Below are positions 1 through 9,165 of a stretch of 64,000 nt of DNA, piece after piece. This DNA comes from Ruaniaceae bacterium KH17 (GTDB lineage: Bacteria > Actinomycetota > Actinomycetes > Actinomycetales > Actinomycetaceae), in contig FZQV01000013.1 in assembly GCA_900199505.1 (NCBI GenBank), forward strand, positions 1-64,000, in the 5' to 3' direction. Position 1 is the stretch's first letter. Every line of letters begins with the position of its first letter. A model generated the notes under the pieces. It was given only the letters and a program-made list of their open reading frames with translations. It did not search any database and was not told the origin of the DNA. The translations under genes were made by a program, and so were the position numbers.

Positions 1-22
1 ACCGACGGTCCCTCCACCGGCC

Positions 23-126
23 GTTTGCCACTCACGTGAGTGCGAAAAGCCCGGCCTCGGCTCCCTACGCGGCCGTTTGCCACTCACGTGAGTGCGAAAA
101 GCCCGGGGGACGTACGCGGCGTGCGT
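23..126. repeat. Two units of a 52-bp palindromic repeat
   Basis: Two copies begin at 23 and 75, exactly 52 bp apart, each opening with GTTTGCCACTCACGTGAGTG followed by CGAAAAGCCCGG. The 14-bp CACTCACGTGAGTG is a perfect palindrome inside a 24-bp near-palindrome. The remaining filler differs between the two copies. The same unit and period recur at 60462-60773. The array may continue left of the window. It lies just past the 3' end of prmC and contains no convincing ORF. Confidence 0.9.
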
Positions 127-149
127 GCCGCACGCCAGCGGTCGGCGCG

Positions 150-986
150 CTACCGGCGCCGGCGGATGGCGCGCACGTAGCGATCGCGATCGGTGAGGTC
201 CCGGCCGGTCTCGATCGCCTCGAACGCTCCCGTCGCCGCGACGAGCGCGCGCATCGACTCGCCCTGGAGATCGCCGTGCTCCATCACGAAAAGCCCGCCG
301 TCGCGAAGCAGCGCCGCCGCGCGTGCGGCCACTGCGCGGGGGATGTCCTCGCCGTCAGGCCCGCCGCCATACAGCGCGGCAGGCGGATCCCACTCGGTCA
401 CCTCCGGATCGCGAGGAATCGCGCCATCGGGAATGTAGGGCGGGTTGCTGATCACCGCGTCGATCGTGCCGTCGAGTTCGGGGAGCGCATCCGCGGCGTC
501 ACCCAGCACGAGCATCACACCGCGTGGCTCCAGGTTCTGCTGGGCGACGGCGGCCGCTTCCTTGGAGAGTTCCACGGCCCAGGTCTGGGCGCCGGGAACC
601 TCATCCGCGATCGCCGCGGCAATCGCGCCACTGCCCGTACACAGGTCGACGACGCGGGGTACTTCACGCTCGGCGAGCCACTCGATCGCCGCACCAGCCA
701 CGATCTCGGTCTCGGGGCGCGGAACGAAGGCGCCGCGTGCGATCACGAGCTGCGAATAGCGGAAGGTCGCCTCTCCGAGGATGTGCTGCAGGGGCTCGCG
801 CAGCGCGCGCCGGGCCAGCAGCGCAATGTAGGCATCGACGTCGGGATCCGAGACCTCGTCAATCAACTCGAGTGGGCGCTCCCCCAGGACGTGCCGCAGT
901 AGGGAACGCGCGTCATGCGCGGGACTCGGGACACCGTGCTCGGCGAGGCGCGCCGTGGCGAGCGCGATGAGCTCGCGTGGCGTCAC
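150..986 (-). CDS. prmC: Peptide chain release factor N5-glutamine methyltransferase
   Basis: A 278-residue SAM-dependent methyltransferase that modifies the glutamine of the GGQ motif in release factors. The N-terminal helical domain is followed by the FVPRPETE segment near residue 88, the SAM-binding VVDLCTGSG at 112-120 and the hallmark NPPY at 181-184, which binds the substrate glutamine. The GTG start overlaps the prfA stop by 4 nt (GTGA), so translation is probably coupled to that of its substrate, RF1. Length and context match the usual actinobacterial prfA-prmC pair. The 52-bp repeats lie directly downstream. Confidence 0.95.
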   Translation of the reverse strand: MTPRELIALATARLAEHGVPSPAHDARSLLRHVLGERPLELIDEVSDPDVDAYIALLARRALREPLQHILGEATFRYSQLVIARGAFVPRPETEIVAGAAIEWLAEREVPRVVDLCTGSGAIAAAIADEVPGAQTWAVELSKEAAAVAQQNLEPRGVMLVLGDAADALPELDGTIDAVISNPPYIPDGAIPRDPEVTEWDPPAALYGGGPDGEDIPRAVAARAAALLRDGGLFVMEHGDLQGESMRALVAATGAFEAIETGRDLTDRDRYVRAIRRRR

Positions 987-2068
987 TTCTCGCCGACGGC
1001 CTTGAGCCGCTCAGCCTCGTCCATCTCGATCGCGGACTGGATCACGGGGCCGAGCGCCCCGCCCAGGACCTGATCGAGGTTGTAGGACTTGTAGCCGGTG
1101 CGGTGATCGGCGATCCGGTTCTCGGGGAAGTTGTAGGTGCGGATGCGTTCGGAGCGGTCCACCGTGCGCACCTGGGAACGCCGCTGCTCAGAGGCGGCCG
1201 CTTCGGCCTCTTCCTTGCGCAGTTGTGCCAGGCGCGACTTCAGCACTCGGAGGCCGGCTTCACGGTTCTGCAGCTGCGACTTCTCGTTCTGCATCGAGAC
1301 CACCACGCCGGTGGGAAGGTGGGTAATCCGGACCGCAGAATCCGTGGTGTTCACGGACTGACCGCCGGGGCCGGACGAACGGTAGACGTCGATCCGCAGA
1401 TCGTTCTCGTGGATCTCGATCTCGCCCGCGTCTTCGACCTCGGGCATCACGAGCACGCCGGCGGCGGAAGTGTGGATCCGGCCCTGCGATTCGGTGACGG
1501 GGACGCGCTGCACGCGGTGCACGCCACCCTCGTACTTGAGCGACGCCCAAACGCCGTCTTCCGGCGCCACGTTGCCGCGGGTACGGAAGGCGATCGACAC
1601 GTCCTTGTAGCCACCGAGGTCCGAGTACGTCTCCGAGAGGACCTGGGAGGACCAGCCGCGCTGCTCGGCGTAGCGCAGATACATGCGGGCAAGATCCGCC
1701 GCAAAGAGGGCCGACTCGTCGCCACCCTCCCCGGCCTTGACTTCGAGGATCACGTCCGAGGCGTCGTCGGGATCGCGGGGAACAAGAAGGCGCTTCAGGT
1801 GCTCGGAGGCAGCGGCTTCTTCCTCCTCGAGCCCCGGGATTTCGGCCGCGAAATCGGGATCCTCGGCGAGCTCGCGGGCCGCCTCGAGGTCATCATGCGC
1901 TGTGGACCATCTGCGGTACGCGGCAACGATCTGACCGAGCTCGGCGTACCGGCGGCCCACCTTGCGAGCGCGCTGCTGATCGGAAAGAACGGCGGGATCG
2001 GACATGAGAGTCTCGAGCTCCGCGTGCTCCTGCAACAGTGTTTCGGCGGCGGCGAAGTCCTCGCTCAT
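983..2068 (-). CDS. prfA: Peptide chain release factor 1
   Basis: RF1 terminates translation at UAA and UAG. The 361-residue protein has the PVT codon-recognition tripeptide near residue 190 and the peptidyl-tRNA hydrolysis motif GGQ near 235-237, within [17 protein letters not shown]. The chosen ATG at 2068 (MSEDFAAAE) gives normal RF1 length and has GAGAGGG just upstream; an in-frame extension to 2131 would run through the rpmE terminator hairpin and is rejected. It overlaps prmC by 4 nt, forming a two-gene operon. Confidence 0.96.
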   Translation of the reverse strand: MSEDFAAAETLLQEHAELETLMSDPAVLSDQQRARKVGRRYAELGQIVAAYRRWSTAHDDLEAARELAEDPDFAAEIPGLEEEEAAASEHLKRLLVPRDPDDASDVILEVKAGEGGDESALFAADLARMYLRYAEQRGWSSQVLSETYSDLGGYKDVSIAFRTRGNVAPEDGVWASLKYEGGVHRVQRVPVTESQGRIHTSAAGVLVMPEVEDAGEIEIHENDLRIDVYRSSGPGGQSVNTTDSAVRITHLPTGVVVSMQNEKSQLQNREAGLRVLKSRLAQLRKEEAEAAASEQRRSQVRTVDRSERIRTYNFPENRIADHRTGYKSYNLDQVLGGALGPVIQSAIEMDEAERLKAVGEK

Positions 2069-2114
2069 GATCCCTCTCTCGGGGCTTGGTGGTGAAAGTA
2101 TCCAGAATTGGGAA

Positions 2115-2140
2115 ACCGGGCCTGCTTTCACAGGCCCGGT
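2115..2140 (-). terminator. Hairpin terminator after rpmE
   Basis: A perfect 10-bp GC-rich stem (ACCGGGCCTG / CAGGCCCGGT) with a 6-nt loop lies 9 nt past the rpmE stop. On the minus strand it is followed by TTTCCC, a weak T tract. It separates rpmE from prfA transcription. Confidence 0.75.
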
Positions 2141-2149
2141 GACGCCGTG

Positions 2150-2359
2150 CTACTTCTTCTTGCCGTAGCGCGCTTCGAAGCGTGCCACGCGGCCACCCGT
2201 GTCGAGGATCTTCTGCTTGCCCGTGTAGAACGGGTGGCAGGCGGAGCAGACGTCCGCGTGGATCTCGCCAGACTTGGCGGTGGAGCGGGTGGTGAAGGTG
2301 TTCCCGCAGGTGCAGGTCACGGTCGTGACCTTGTATTCAGGGTGAATTCCCTGCTTCAT
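2150..2359 (-). CDS. rpmE: 50S ribosomal protein L31 (bL31, zinc-binding form)
   Basis: A 69-residue protein beginning [11 protein letters not shown]. The cysteines in TCTCGNTF and VCSACHPF show the zinc-binding (C+) paralogue rather than the zinc-independent form made under zinc starvation. The purine-rich AAAAGGAGAACTCC precedes the ATG. It sits between rho and prfA in the common actinobacterial order. Hairpins on both sides suggest its own transcript. Confidence 0.97.
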   Translation of the reverse strand: MKQGIHPEYKVTTVTCTCGNTFTTRSTAKSGEIHADVCSACHPFYTGKQKILDTGGRVARFEARYGKKK

Positions 2360-2431
2360 GGAGTTCTCCTTTTTATCGGATGTGCCGGGTCCCCACGAGT
2401 TGCCGTGAGGTGAACCGGAACCAACGGACTA

Positions 2432-2456
2432 TTCTGCCACCTCTCAGGTGGCAGAA
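2432..2456 (-). terminator. Hairpin terminator after rho
   Basis: A perfect 11-bp inverted repeat (TTCTGCCACCT / AGGTGGCAGAA) with a 3-nt loop lies about 20 nt past the rho stop, between rho and rpmE. No long T tract follows, so it may act as a processing or 3'-end stabilising hairpin. Confidence 0.7.
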
Positions 2457-2476
2457 GCTAGTCGCGTGTGTGTGAG

Positions 2477-4219
2477 TTAGCTGATGGTTAGGTTGTCCAA
2501 CTCGTCCTTGGTGGCTGGCGCGGTCTTCGCGACGGACATCAGGAACTCTGCGTTGGACTGGGACTCGCGAAGCTTGCCGAGGATGAGGTCGATCGCCGCC
2601 TCCTTCTCGAGACCACCCATGAGGCGGCGCAGGCGCCAGATGACCTTGAGTTCCTCCTGCGTGAGCAGCAACTCCTCGCGGCGAGTACCCGAGGCGTTGA
2701 CGTCCACGGCCGGGAAGATGCGCTTATCCGCCAGCTGGCGAGAGAGACGCAGCTCCAAGTTTCCTGTGCCCTTGAACTCCTCGAAGATGACCTCGTCCAT
2801 CTTGGAGCCAGTCTCGACCAGCGCCGAGGCGATAATCGTGAGCGAGCCGCCACCCTCGATGTTGCGGGCCGCACCGAAGAACTTCTTCGGCGGGTACAGC
2901 GCCGAGGCGTCCACACCACCGGAAAGGATGCGGCCCGACGCCGGAGCGGCGAGGTTGTATGCGCGTGACAGGCGGGTGAGCGAGTCCAGCAGGATGACCA
3001 CGTCACCGCCGAGCTCCACGAGGCGCTTCGCGCGCTCAACGGAGAGTTCGGCAACAATCGTGTGATCCGAAGCGGGACGGTCGAAGGTCGAGGCGATGAC
3101 CTCACCCTTCACCATGCGCTGCATATCGGTGACTTCCTCGGGACGCTCGTCAACGAGGACCACCATGAGGTGCACCTCGGGGTTGTTGACGGCGATCGCG
3201 TTGGCGATCTGCTGCATCACGATGGTCTTGCCGGCCTTCGGCGGCGCCACGATCAGGCCACGCTGGCCCTTACCAACCGGCGAAACCAGATCGATCACGC
3301 GTGGCGTCAGCGCCTTCGGGCTCGTCTCGAGGCGCAGCATTTCCTGCGGGTACAGCGGGGTGAGCTTGGCAAAGTCAGGACGGCGGCGCGCATCCTCGAT
3401 GGACATGCCGTTGATGGTGTCCAGGCGCACCAGCGCGTTGTACTTCTGGCGCGAGCTCTGCTGATCGCCCTCACGCGGCTGCTTGATGGCACCGGTGACG
3501 GCGTCACCGCGGCGCAGGCCGTACTTCTTGACCTGGCCGAGCGTCACGTAGACGTCATTCGGCCCAGGCAGGTAGCCCGAGGTGCGCACGAACGCGTAGT
3601 TGTCGAGAATGTCGAGGATTCCGGCCACGGGAATGAGCACGTCATTCTCGTTGACCTGCGGGTCGTCGTCGTTCCGGCGGCGATCATTGCCTCGATTGTC
3701 GTTCCGGTTGTCGCGGTTGCGGTTCCGGTTGCGGCGGCGGCCACTGCTATTGCGGCGGTCATCGCCACCGTCGTCGTTCCGGCGGCGAGCGGCGGCGCCC
3801 TCGGCCAGATCGTCGAGCGAGGGGGTCGAGTCCTTCTTCTGCTGCTGGCCCCGCGAGGCGGCAAGCTCACGCTTGAGCTCGTTCTTGGCGTCCTCGTGCG
3901 AATCGGACGTGGCGCGGCGGTTGCCGCTGTTCTCCGAGCGCTCCGGGAGTTGGATGTCGAGGGCCGGGGCGCCGTCGGACTGTGAGTCCTGACGCGGCTG
4001 CTCCGCCTGCTTCTGCTGGCGGGGCTCGGACTTCTCGGCCGCGGGCTTCCCGGCGCGCGGCTGCTTCTCGACTGCGGGCCCTGAGCCGCCCTGCGTGGCT
4101 GCGATGGCGGCGACGAGATCGCCCTTGCGCATCTTTGACGTGCCCTTGATGCCGAGTTCTTGGGCGAGTGACTGGAGCTCGGGCAACTTCTTGGTCGCAA
4201 GCTCGTTGGATGAGGTCAC
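2477..4219 (-). CDS. rho: Transcription termination factor Rho
   Basis: Hexameric RNA-dependent ATPase that terminates transcription. The 580-residue protein has an N-terminal Rho_N helical domain (about residues 1-45), then a long low-complexity insert (about 45-200) rich in Arg, Asn, Asp and Gln, an RNA-binding OB domain, Walker A APPKAGKT near 335-342 and Walker B VVILLDSLTR. Large basic inserts are usual in actinobacterial Rho. The GTG start at 4219 is chosen because AAGGAA lies 4 nt upstream and the protein then opens VTSSNELATKKLPEL; an ATG at 4273 lacks such support. Confidence 0.97.
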   Translation of the reverse strand: MTSSNELATKKLPELQSLAQELGIKGTSKMRKGDLVAAIAATQGGSGPAVEKQPRAGKPAAEKSEPRQQKQAEQPRQDSQSDGAPALDIQLPERSENSGNRRATSDSHEDAKNELKRELAASRGQQQKKDSTPSLDDLAEGAAARRRNDDGGDDRRNSSGRRRNRNRNRDNRNDNRGNDRRRNDDDPQVNENDVLIPVAGILDILDNYAFVRTSGYLPGPNDVYVTLGQVKKYGLRRGDAVTGAIKQPREGDQQSSRQKYNALVRLDTINGMSIEDARRRPDFAKLTPLYPQEMLRLETSPKALTPRVIDLVSPVGKGQRGLIVAPPKAGKTIVMQQIANAIAVNNPEVHLMVVLVDERPEEVTDMQRMVKGEVIASTFDRPASDHTIVAELSVERAKRLVELGGDVVILLDSLTRLSRAYNLAAPASGRILSGGVDASALYPPKKFFGAARNIEGGGSLTIIASALVETGSKMDEVIFEEFKGTGNLELRLSRQLADKRIFPAVDVNASGTRREELLLTQEELKVIWRLRRLMGGLEKEAAIDLILGKLRESQSNAEFLMSVAKTAPATKDELDNLTIS

Positions 4220-4422
4220 GGGGTTCCTTACGGTCAACCTATGGAAAGCACAGTGTAGGAACGTGCCACTCAAAGTGTGGGGACGCCTATGCGAAGAACT
4301 CGCGGCTGTGCGTTACTCAGTTTAGCAGGGTCGGCGCCAAGCTTCACGCTGAACGCCAACGTGACATCTGTCGCACACCACGCAGGGACGCAGGTCGCGG
4401 CCGAATTGGCAGGGCTGGCACT

Positions 4423-5664
4423 CTACTCGGGGCTCGTTGGAAGCTCACGCATCCGGGCGTATCGGCTCAGTAGCAGCGGGAGGCAAGCGGCGGCAGCGAG
4501 TGCCACACCCACCCAAATCGCTCCGACCGTGCCGAGCGCGCTCCCAAGCAAGCCGGCAAGGAGCGCCGAGATCGGCATAATCCCCCACACTACGAATCGG
4601 ATCGACGCGTTCATCCGCCCAAGGAGCGGCGTGGGGCACAGCCGCTGCCGCGCGGTCACTTGCAGTACGTTGTAGACAATCACGGCGAATGCCACGAGGA
4701 ATGACTGGACCATCAGCACCGGGATCACCCACCCGGTGGGCACGAGCACGGCGAGCGGCAAGAGTGCCATCCCAGCACCCGAGATGAGCATCGCGAGAAC
4801 GAGCGCCTGTCCTTGCCCGATCCGGTCGGACAGACGCGTGGTCACGAGCGAGGCGAGCAGCCCACCAATCGCCCCCACCGAGGCAATCACGCCGTACCAG
4901 AACGGCGTGACGCCGAGCATTCGCAGAACCAGAATCGGCTCCAGTGTGAAGATGATGGTCGCACCCAGGTTGGAGAGCGCCGTCGTCATGGTGACGCGCC
5001 GCAGGAAGTGTTGCTGCCAGACGAACGAGATCCCTTCCCCAATCTCCTTCATGAGCGGCGGGCGCTTGGAACGCGGTACCGGGGCTTCGCTATCCCGGAT
5101 CGTCGAGAGGAATCCCGCCGAGGCGAGGAAGCCGACGGCATTCACGAGCATCAGCACGGGAGCGCTCACAACGCGAAGCAACAGCCCAGCGAGGCCGGGC
5201 CCGCCGAGACGCGCGATCTGTGCCGTGGTCTCGAGCTTGGCATTCGCATCGCCGACGGCGTCCGATTCCACGAGCACCGGAATGTAGCTCTGGTACGCAA
5301 TGTCGAAGAAGACCGTGGCGAATCCCAGAGCCATCGCAACGAAGTAGAAGTGCCACATCTGCGGCTGACCGAACGCGAACATCAGCGGCACGGAGAGCAC
5401 CACGCCGGCGCGGATCAGGTCCGTCACGATCATCACGCGGCGCTTGCGCCACCGATCCACGAGGCCACCGGCCACCAGCCCAATCGCCAGGAACGCGATC
5501 GTGTTGGCGGCGTTGAGGTAGCCCATCTCGGCGTCGCTGGCGTGCAGGAGGTTGACGGCGATCACTGGCACGGCGAGTCCGGTGAACTGCCAGCCGAACT
5601 GGCTGAGGGCTTCGCCCGCCCACAGTTGTATGAAGCCGGGTTGGTGCAGCGCGGAGGAACTCAC
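4423..5664 (-). CDS. MFS transporter, probable multidrug/metabolite exporter
   Basis: A protein of about 413 residues with roughly 12 hydrophobic segments and the MFS cytoplasmic loop LVDRWRKRRVMIVTD between helices 2 and 3. It resembles the enterobactin-exporter-like MFS branch, but the substrate cannot be told from sequence. The start is uncertain: GTG at 5664 has GAGGA 8 nt upstream, while ATG at 5673 has no room for a ribosome site. It stands between thrB (gap about 120 bp) and rho, and is probably transcribed alone. Confidence 0.8.
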   Translation of the reverse strand: MSSSALHQPGFIQLWAGEALSQFGWQFTGLAVPVIAVNLLHASDAEMGYLNAANTIAFLAIGLVAGGLVDRWRKRRVMIVTDLIRAGVVLSVPLMFAFGQPQMWHFYFVAMALGFATVFFDIAYQSYIPVLVESDAVGDANAKLETTAQIARLGGPGLAGLLLRVVSAPVLMLVNAVGFLASAGFLSTIRDSEAPVPRSKRPPLMKEIGEGISFVWQQHFLRRVTMTTALSNLGATIIFTLEPILVLRMLGVTPFWYGVIASVGAIGGLLASLVTTRLSDRIGQGQALVLAMLISGAGMALLPLAVLVPTGWVIPVLMVQSFLVAFAVIVYNVLQVTARQRLCPTPLLGRMNASIRFVVWGIMPISALLAGLLGSALGTVGAIWVGVALAAAACLPLLLSRYARMRELPTSPE

Positions 5665-5783
5665 ACCCGCCATCCTCACACGGATTGCAGTGCATGCGCC
5701 GCTCGGCACAACCAAAGTGTCGCACGGTGCGCGGGCGCGAGACTGGCTAGCCGGACCACCCCCGCCATCCACGGCCTCAGTGA

Positions 5784-6677
5784 CTACTGCGCGAGCGCGC
5801 GGACTCCCTCCGTGGCTACGGGGAGCGCGCGCACGGTCCAGCCGTGCTGACTCAGCGCGGTGGCGAGTTGCTCCGGGACCGAGATGAATGAAAACACGGT
5901 GGGACCCGCGCCGGAAAGCGCCGCGGGGATACCGCTCCGCCGGAGCGAATCGATCAACTCTGCGGTCTGCGGCATGACCTCGCGGCGGTATGGCTGGTGT
6001 AGCCGATCATCCGTGGCCGGGAGCAGGTGTTCGCCCGTCCGAAGCGCCTCGACGAGAAGCGCCGAGCGTTGCAGGTTGAAAACGGCGTCGGAATGGGCGA
6101 TCGTACGCGGCAACACCGCACGTGTGGTGGCCGTGAGCGATTCCGTGGGCGGGATCATCACGTACGGCTGGATCGACTCGTGCACCGGCAACGGGATCGT
6201 GTGCGGGCCCTCCTCGTCCATCCAGGTGAGTTGCGCGCCGCCGTAGACGGCGGGTGCGGCGTTGTCTGGGTGGCCTTCGAAGTCCGTGACGAGGCGGAAG
6301 ATCGCGTCATCATCCAGCGATTCGGGCTCCGAGATCATCGCCCGCACGGCGGCGATTCCCGCGGCCACGGCCGACGCCGATGAGCCGAGCCCGCGCGAAT
6401 GCGGGATTGAGTTGTGGCACGTCAGGTCGATGCCGATCTGCGGGGCACCCACATACTCCAGCGCCACGCGGATCGCGCGAACCACGAGGTGATCCTCGCC
6501 GAGCCCGGCGGTCTGCTGGCCCTCGCCGCGCACGGTCACACGAGTCTCACCCGCGGTGGCGCGCACGATGATCCGGTCCCGCAACTCCAACGCCATGCCA
6601 ATGGAATCGAAACCGGGCCCGAGGTTCGCCGTGGTCGCTGGGACGGTAACGGAGGCGTGATCAGTCAGGAAGCGCAT
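5784..6677 (-). CDS. thrB: Homoserine kinase
   Basis: GHMP-family kinase that phosphorylates homoserine in threonine synthesis. The 297-residue protein opens with VPATTANLGPGFDS (about 12-25), carries the ATP-binding GLGSSA at 96-101 and a C-terminal LSGAGPTVFS motif. Its ATG overlaps the thrC stop by one base (TAATG), so it is coupled to thrC in the hom-thrC-thrB operon. Confidence 0.96.
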   Translation of the reverse strand: MRFLTDHASVTVPATTANLGPGFDSIGMALELRDRIIVRATAGETRVTVRGEGQQTAGLGEDHLVVRAIRVALEYVGAPQIGIDLTCHNSIPHSRGLGSSASAVAAGIAAVRAMISEPESLDDDAIFRLVTDFEGHPDNAAPAVYGGAQLTWMDEEGPHTIPLPVHESIQPYVMIPPTESLTATTRAVLPRTIAHSDAVFNLQRSALLVEALRTGEHLLPATDDRLHQPYRREVMPQTAELIDSLRRSGIPAALSGAGPTVFSFISVPEQLATALSQHGWTVRALPVATEGVRALAQ

Positions 6678-7774
6678 TACAGGCCGAGCGCCTTGACGGT
6701 AGCTTCAACGGTGGGGGCAATCGGGTTCGGATCGAACTCGTAGCTACCGAGCGCCGTCGCCGTGTCCTTCAGGCCATTACCGGTCACCGTGCAGGTAATC
6801 GTGGCGCCGCTCGGCACCTTGCCGGCCGCGGCCGCCTTGAGCAATCCAGCCACCGACGCCGCCGAGGCGGGTTCCACGAACACGCCCACCTGGGCGGAGA
6901 GCAGGGCCTGTGCCTCGAGGATCTCGGCGTCCGAGACGGCGTCGATGAAGCCGCCCGAGTTGTCACGCGCCTCCACGGCGAAGTCCCACGAGGCGGGGTT
7001 ACCGATTCGGATGGCCGTTGCCACGGTCTCGGGGAACTCGACGGGTTCGCCCTTCACGAAGGGGGCCGCGCCGTCGGCCTGAATGCCCCACATCTGCGGC
7101 ACCTTGGTGGCGACGGCGGCGATTTTGGTGGCGGAATCGTCGATGGACGCCGAGGTGGTGCGGCCGGCGTACTCGTTGTAGCCCATCCAGTACGCCGAGA
7201 TGTTGCCGGCGTTGCCCACCGGGAGCACGTGGATGTCCGGGGCGTCGCCGAGCGCGTCCACGATCTCGAACGCTGCGGTCTTCTGGCCCTGGAGCCGGTA
7301 CGGGTTCACGGAGTTCACGAGCGCCACGGGGTATTCCGCGGTCAGCTCGCGCACGATCCGGAGGCAGTCATCGAAGTTGCCGTCCACAGCCACCAGCGTG
7401 GCGCCGTGCACCACGGCCTGGGCCAGCTTGCCGGCGGCAATCTTGCCCGCGGGCAGGATCACAGCGCAGCCGAGGCCCGCGCGCACGGCGTAGGCGGCGG
7501 CCGAGGCCGAGGTGTTTCCGGTCGAGGCGCAGGCCACGTACTCGACGCCGCCGGTCGAGGCCACGTCCGAGATCGCCGAGGTCATGCCGCGGTCCTTGAA
7601 AGAGCCGGTGGGATTCGCGCCTTCCACCTTCACGTACACGGTGGCACCCGTGCGCGCATCGAGCGCTGGCGCGTGCACGAGCGGCGTACCGCCCTCACCA
7701 AGCGTCACAACTTCCTTGAAATGCGGCAGACGCTCCGCATACTCGTTGATAACTCCGCGCCACTGGTGTGCCAT
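6677..7774 (-). CDS. thrC: Threonine synthase
   Basis: PLP enzyme converting O-phosphohomoserine to threonine. The 365-residue size fits the short class. The Schiff-base lysine is K60 in GSFKDRGMT, and a glycine-rich phosphate-binding loop (PVGNAGNIS) binds PLP. AAGGAG precedes the ATG. It starts 9 nt after the hom stop and overlaps thrB by one base, so the three genes form an operon. Confidence 0.96.
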   Translation of the reverse strand: MAHQWRGVINEYAERLPHFKEVVTLGEGGTPLVHAPALDARTGATVYVKVEGANPTGSFKDRGMTSAISDVASTGGVEYVACASTGNTSASAAAYAVRAGLGCAVILPAGKIAAGKLAQAVVHGATLVAVDGNFDDCLRIVRELTAEYPVALVNSVNPYRLQGQKTAAFEIVDALGDAPDIHVLPVGNAGNISAYWMGYNEYAGRTTSASIDDSATKIAAVATKVPQMWGIQADGAAPFVKGEPVEFPETVATAIRIGNPASWDFAVEARDNSGGFIDAVSDAEILEAQALLSAQVGVFVEPASAASVAGLLKAAAAGKVPSGATITCTVTGNGLKDTATALGSYEFDPNPIAPTVEATVKALGL

Positions 7775-7783
7775 GGCTGCTCC

Positions 7784-9106
7784 TTATGCTTCGACGGGGG
7801 TGACCGAGAGGATTTCGCGAACGGCAGGCTCGTTCCCGAGCTCTTCCGTGACAGCGGTGAGGGCCGCGCCGCGGCTCGGGTGGGTCACGATCGCGACCAC
7901 CGAATCGCCCTCGACATCCGCCAACTGGCCCACGGACTGGATCGAGACGCCGTGCTCGGCATGGCTACCCGCGACCCGCGCGAGCACGCCGGGCTCATCG
8001 GCCACACGGACCCGTACTCGCTGGGCATAGGTGGTCTCCTCGGGTCCCACCACGCGTAGCGCCGCGTATGCCGACTCGCGCGGAGCGTTCCCGCCGCGGA
8101 CCTTGTGCGAGGCGGCTGCGACGACGTCGGACAAGACGGCCGACGCCGTGGGGGCACCCCCCGCTCCCTGGCCATAGAACATGAGCCGACCGGCCGATTC
8201 GGACTCGACCACGATCGCGTTGAACGCACCGTGCACAGAGGACAGCGGGTGCGTATGCGGCACGAGTGTGGGGGCCACGCGCACGTTGATCGCGTCATCG
8301 CCCACGCGCTCGGCGATCGCGAGTAGCTTCAGGGTGTACCCGGCGGACTCCGCCTGGGCGATGTCTTCGGCGGTGACGTTTCGGATGCCCGAGACGCTCA
8401 CCTGGTCGATGCCCACACGGGTGTGGAAGGCGAGCTGAGCGAGGAGCGCGGCCTTGGCGGCGGCGTCGTGCCCGTCAACATCTGCCGTGGGATCGGCCTC
8501 GGCGAAACCGAGTTCCTGCGCCGTCGCAAGCACGGTATCGAAGCTCAGGCCCTTGGTTGCCATCTCGTCGAGGATGTAGTTCGTGGTGCCGTTGACGATG
8601 CCGAGCACGCGGGTGACCGTGTCCCCCGCGAGCGATTCACGCAGCGCGTAGACGACTGGGACGGCGCCCGCCACGGCGGCCTCATAGTAGAGGTCCGCGC
8701 CCGAGGCAGCGGCGGCGTCAAAAAGCTCCGGACCGTGCGCCGCGAGGAGCGCCTTGTTACCGGTGACCACGGTGGCGCCGGTGGCCAGGGCCGCGAGTAC
8801 AAGTTCGCGGGCAGGGCTGATGCCGCCAATCAGCTCGATCACAATGTCCGCATTGGTGGCGACGGCGCGCGCATCCGTGGTCAGGAGCGCCGGATCCACG
8901 TGGGGACCGCGGGGCGTCTCGAGGTCACGGACGGCGATCCCCGTAAGTTCCAGGTCCGCCCCCGAACGCTGGGCGAAGTCTTCCGCCCGCTCACCGAGCA
9001 GGCGAATCACCTCGGAACCCACCGTGCCGCAACCCAGCACGCCAATCCGGACGGGAGCCGTGGCCGCGCGCGCTTGGGCGCCAGCCATTGGCTGAATAGG
9101 AGTCAT
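7784..9106 (-). CDS. hom: Homoserine dehydrogenase
   Basis: Reduces aspartate semialdehyde to homoserine. The 440-residue protein has an N-terminal Rossmann fold (RIGVLGCGTVGSEV, about 20-33), a catalytic domain and a C-terminal ACT domain (about 355-425, VADEPGVLARVAG), which suggests feedback control by threonine. No clear ribosome site precedes the ATG; a TAGGCT hexamer 7 nt upstream raises the possibility of a leaderless start. The lysA stop lies 59 bp upstream, so read-through from lysA is also possible. Confidence 0.95.
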   Translation of the reverse strand: MTPIQPMAGAQARAATAPVRIGVLGCGTVGSEVIRLLGERAEDFAQRSGADLELTGIAVRDLETPRGPHVDPALLTTDARAVATNADIVIELIGGISPARELVLAALATGATVVTGNKALLAAHGPELFDAAAASGADLYYEAAVAGAVPVVYALRESLAGDTVTRVLGIVNGTTNYILDEMATKGLSFDTVLATAQELGFAEADPTADVDGHDAAAKAALLAQLAFHTRVGIDQVSVSGIRNVTAEDIAQAESAGYTLKLLAIAERVGDDAINVRVAPTLVPHTHPLSSVHGAFNAIVVESESAGRLMFYGQGAGGAPTASAVLSDVVAAASHKVRGGNAPRESAYAALRVVGPEETTYAQRVRVRVADEPGVLARVAGSHAEHGVSIQSVGQLADVEGDSVVAIVTHPSRGAALTAVTEELGNEPAVREILSVTPVEA

Positions 9107-9165
9107 GGCGCCAAGCCTACTTCCCGCGAGGCGGCGTCACTTGCACATGTCCGTCCGTTGGGCGG

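Noticed and set aside
3062-3985. Plus-strand ORF with hydrophobic repeats opposite rho
   Set aside because: It mirrors the Arg/Asn-rich insert of Rho. No ribosome site or family features.
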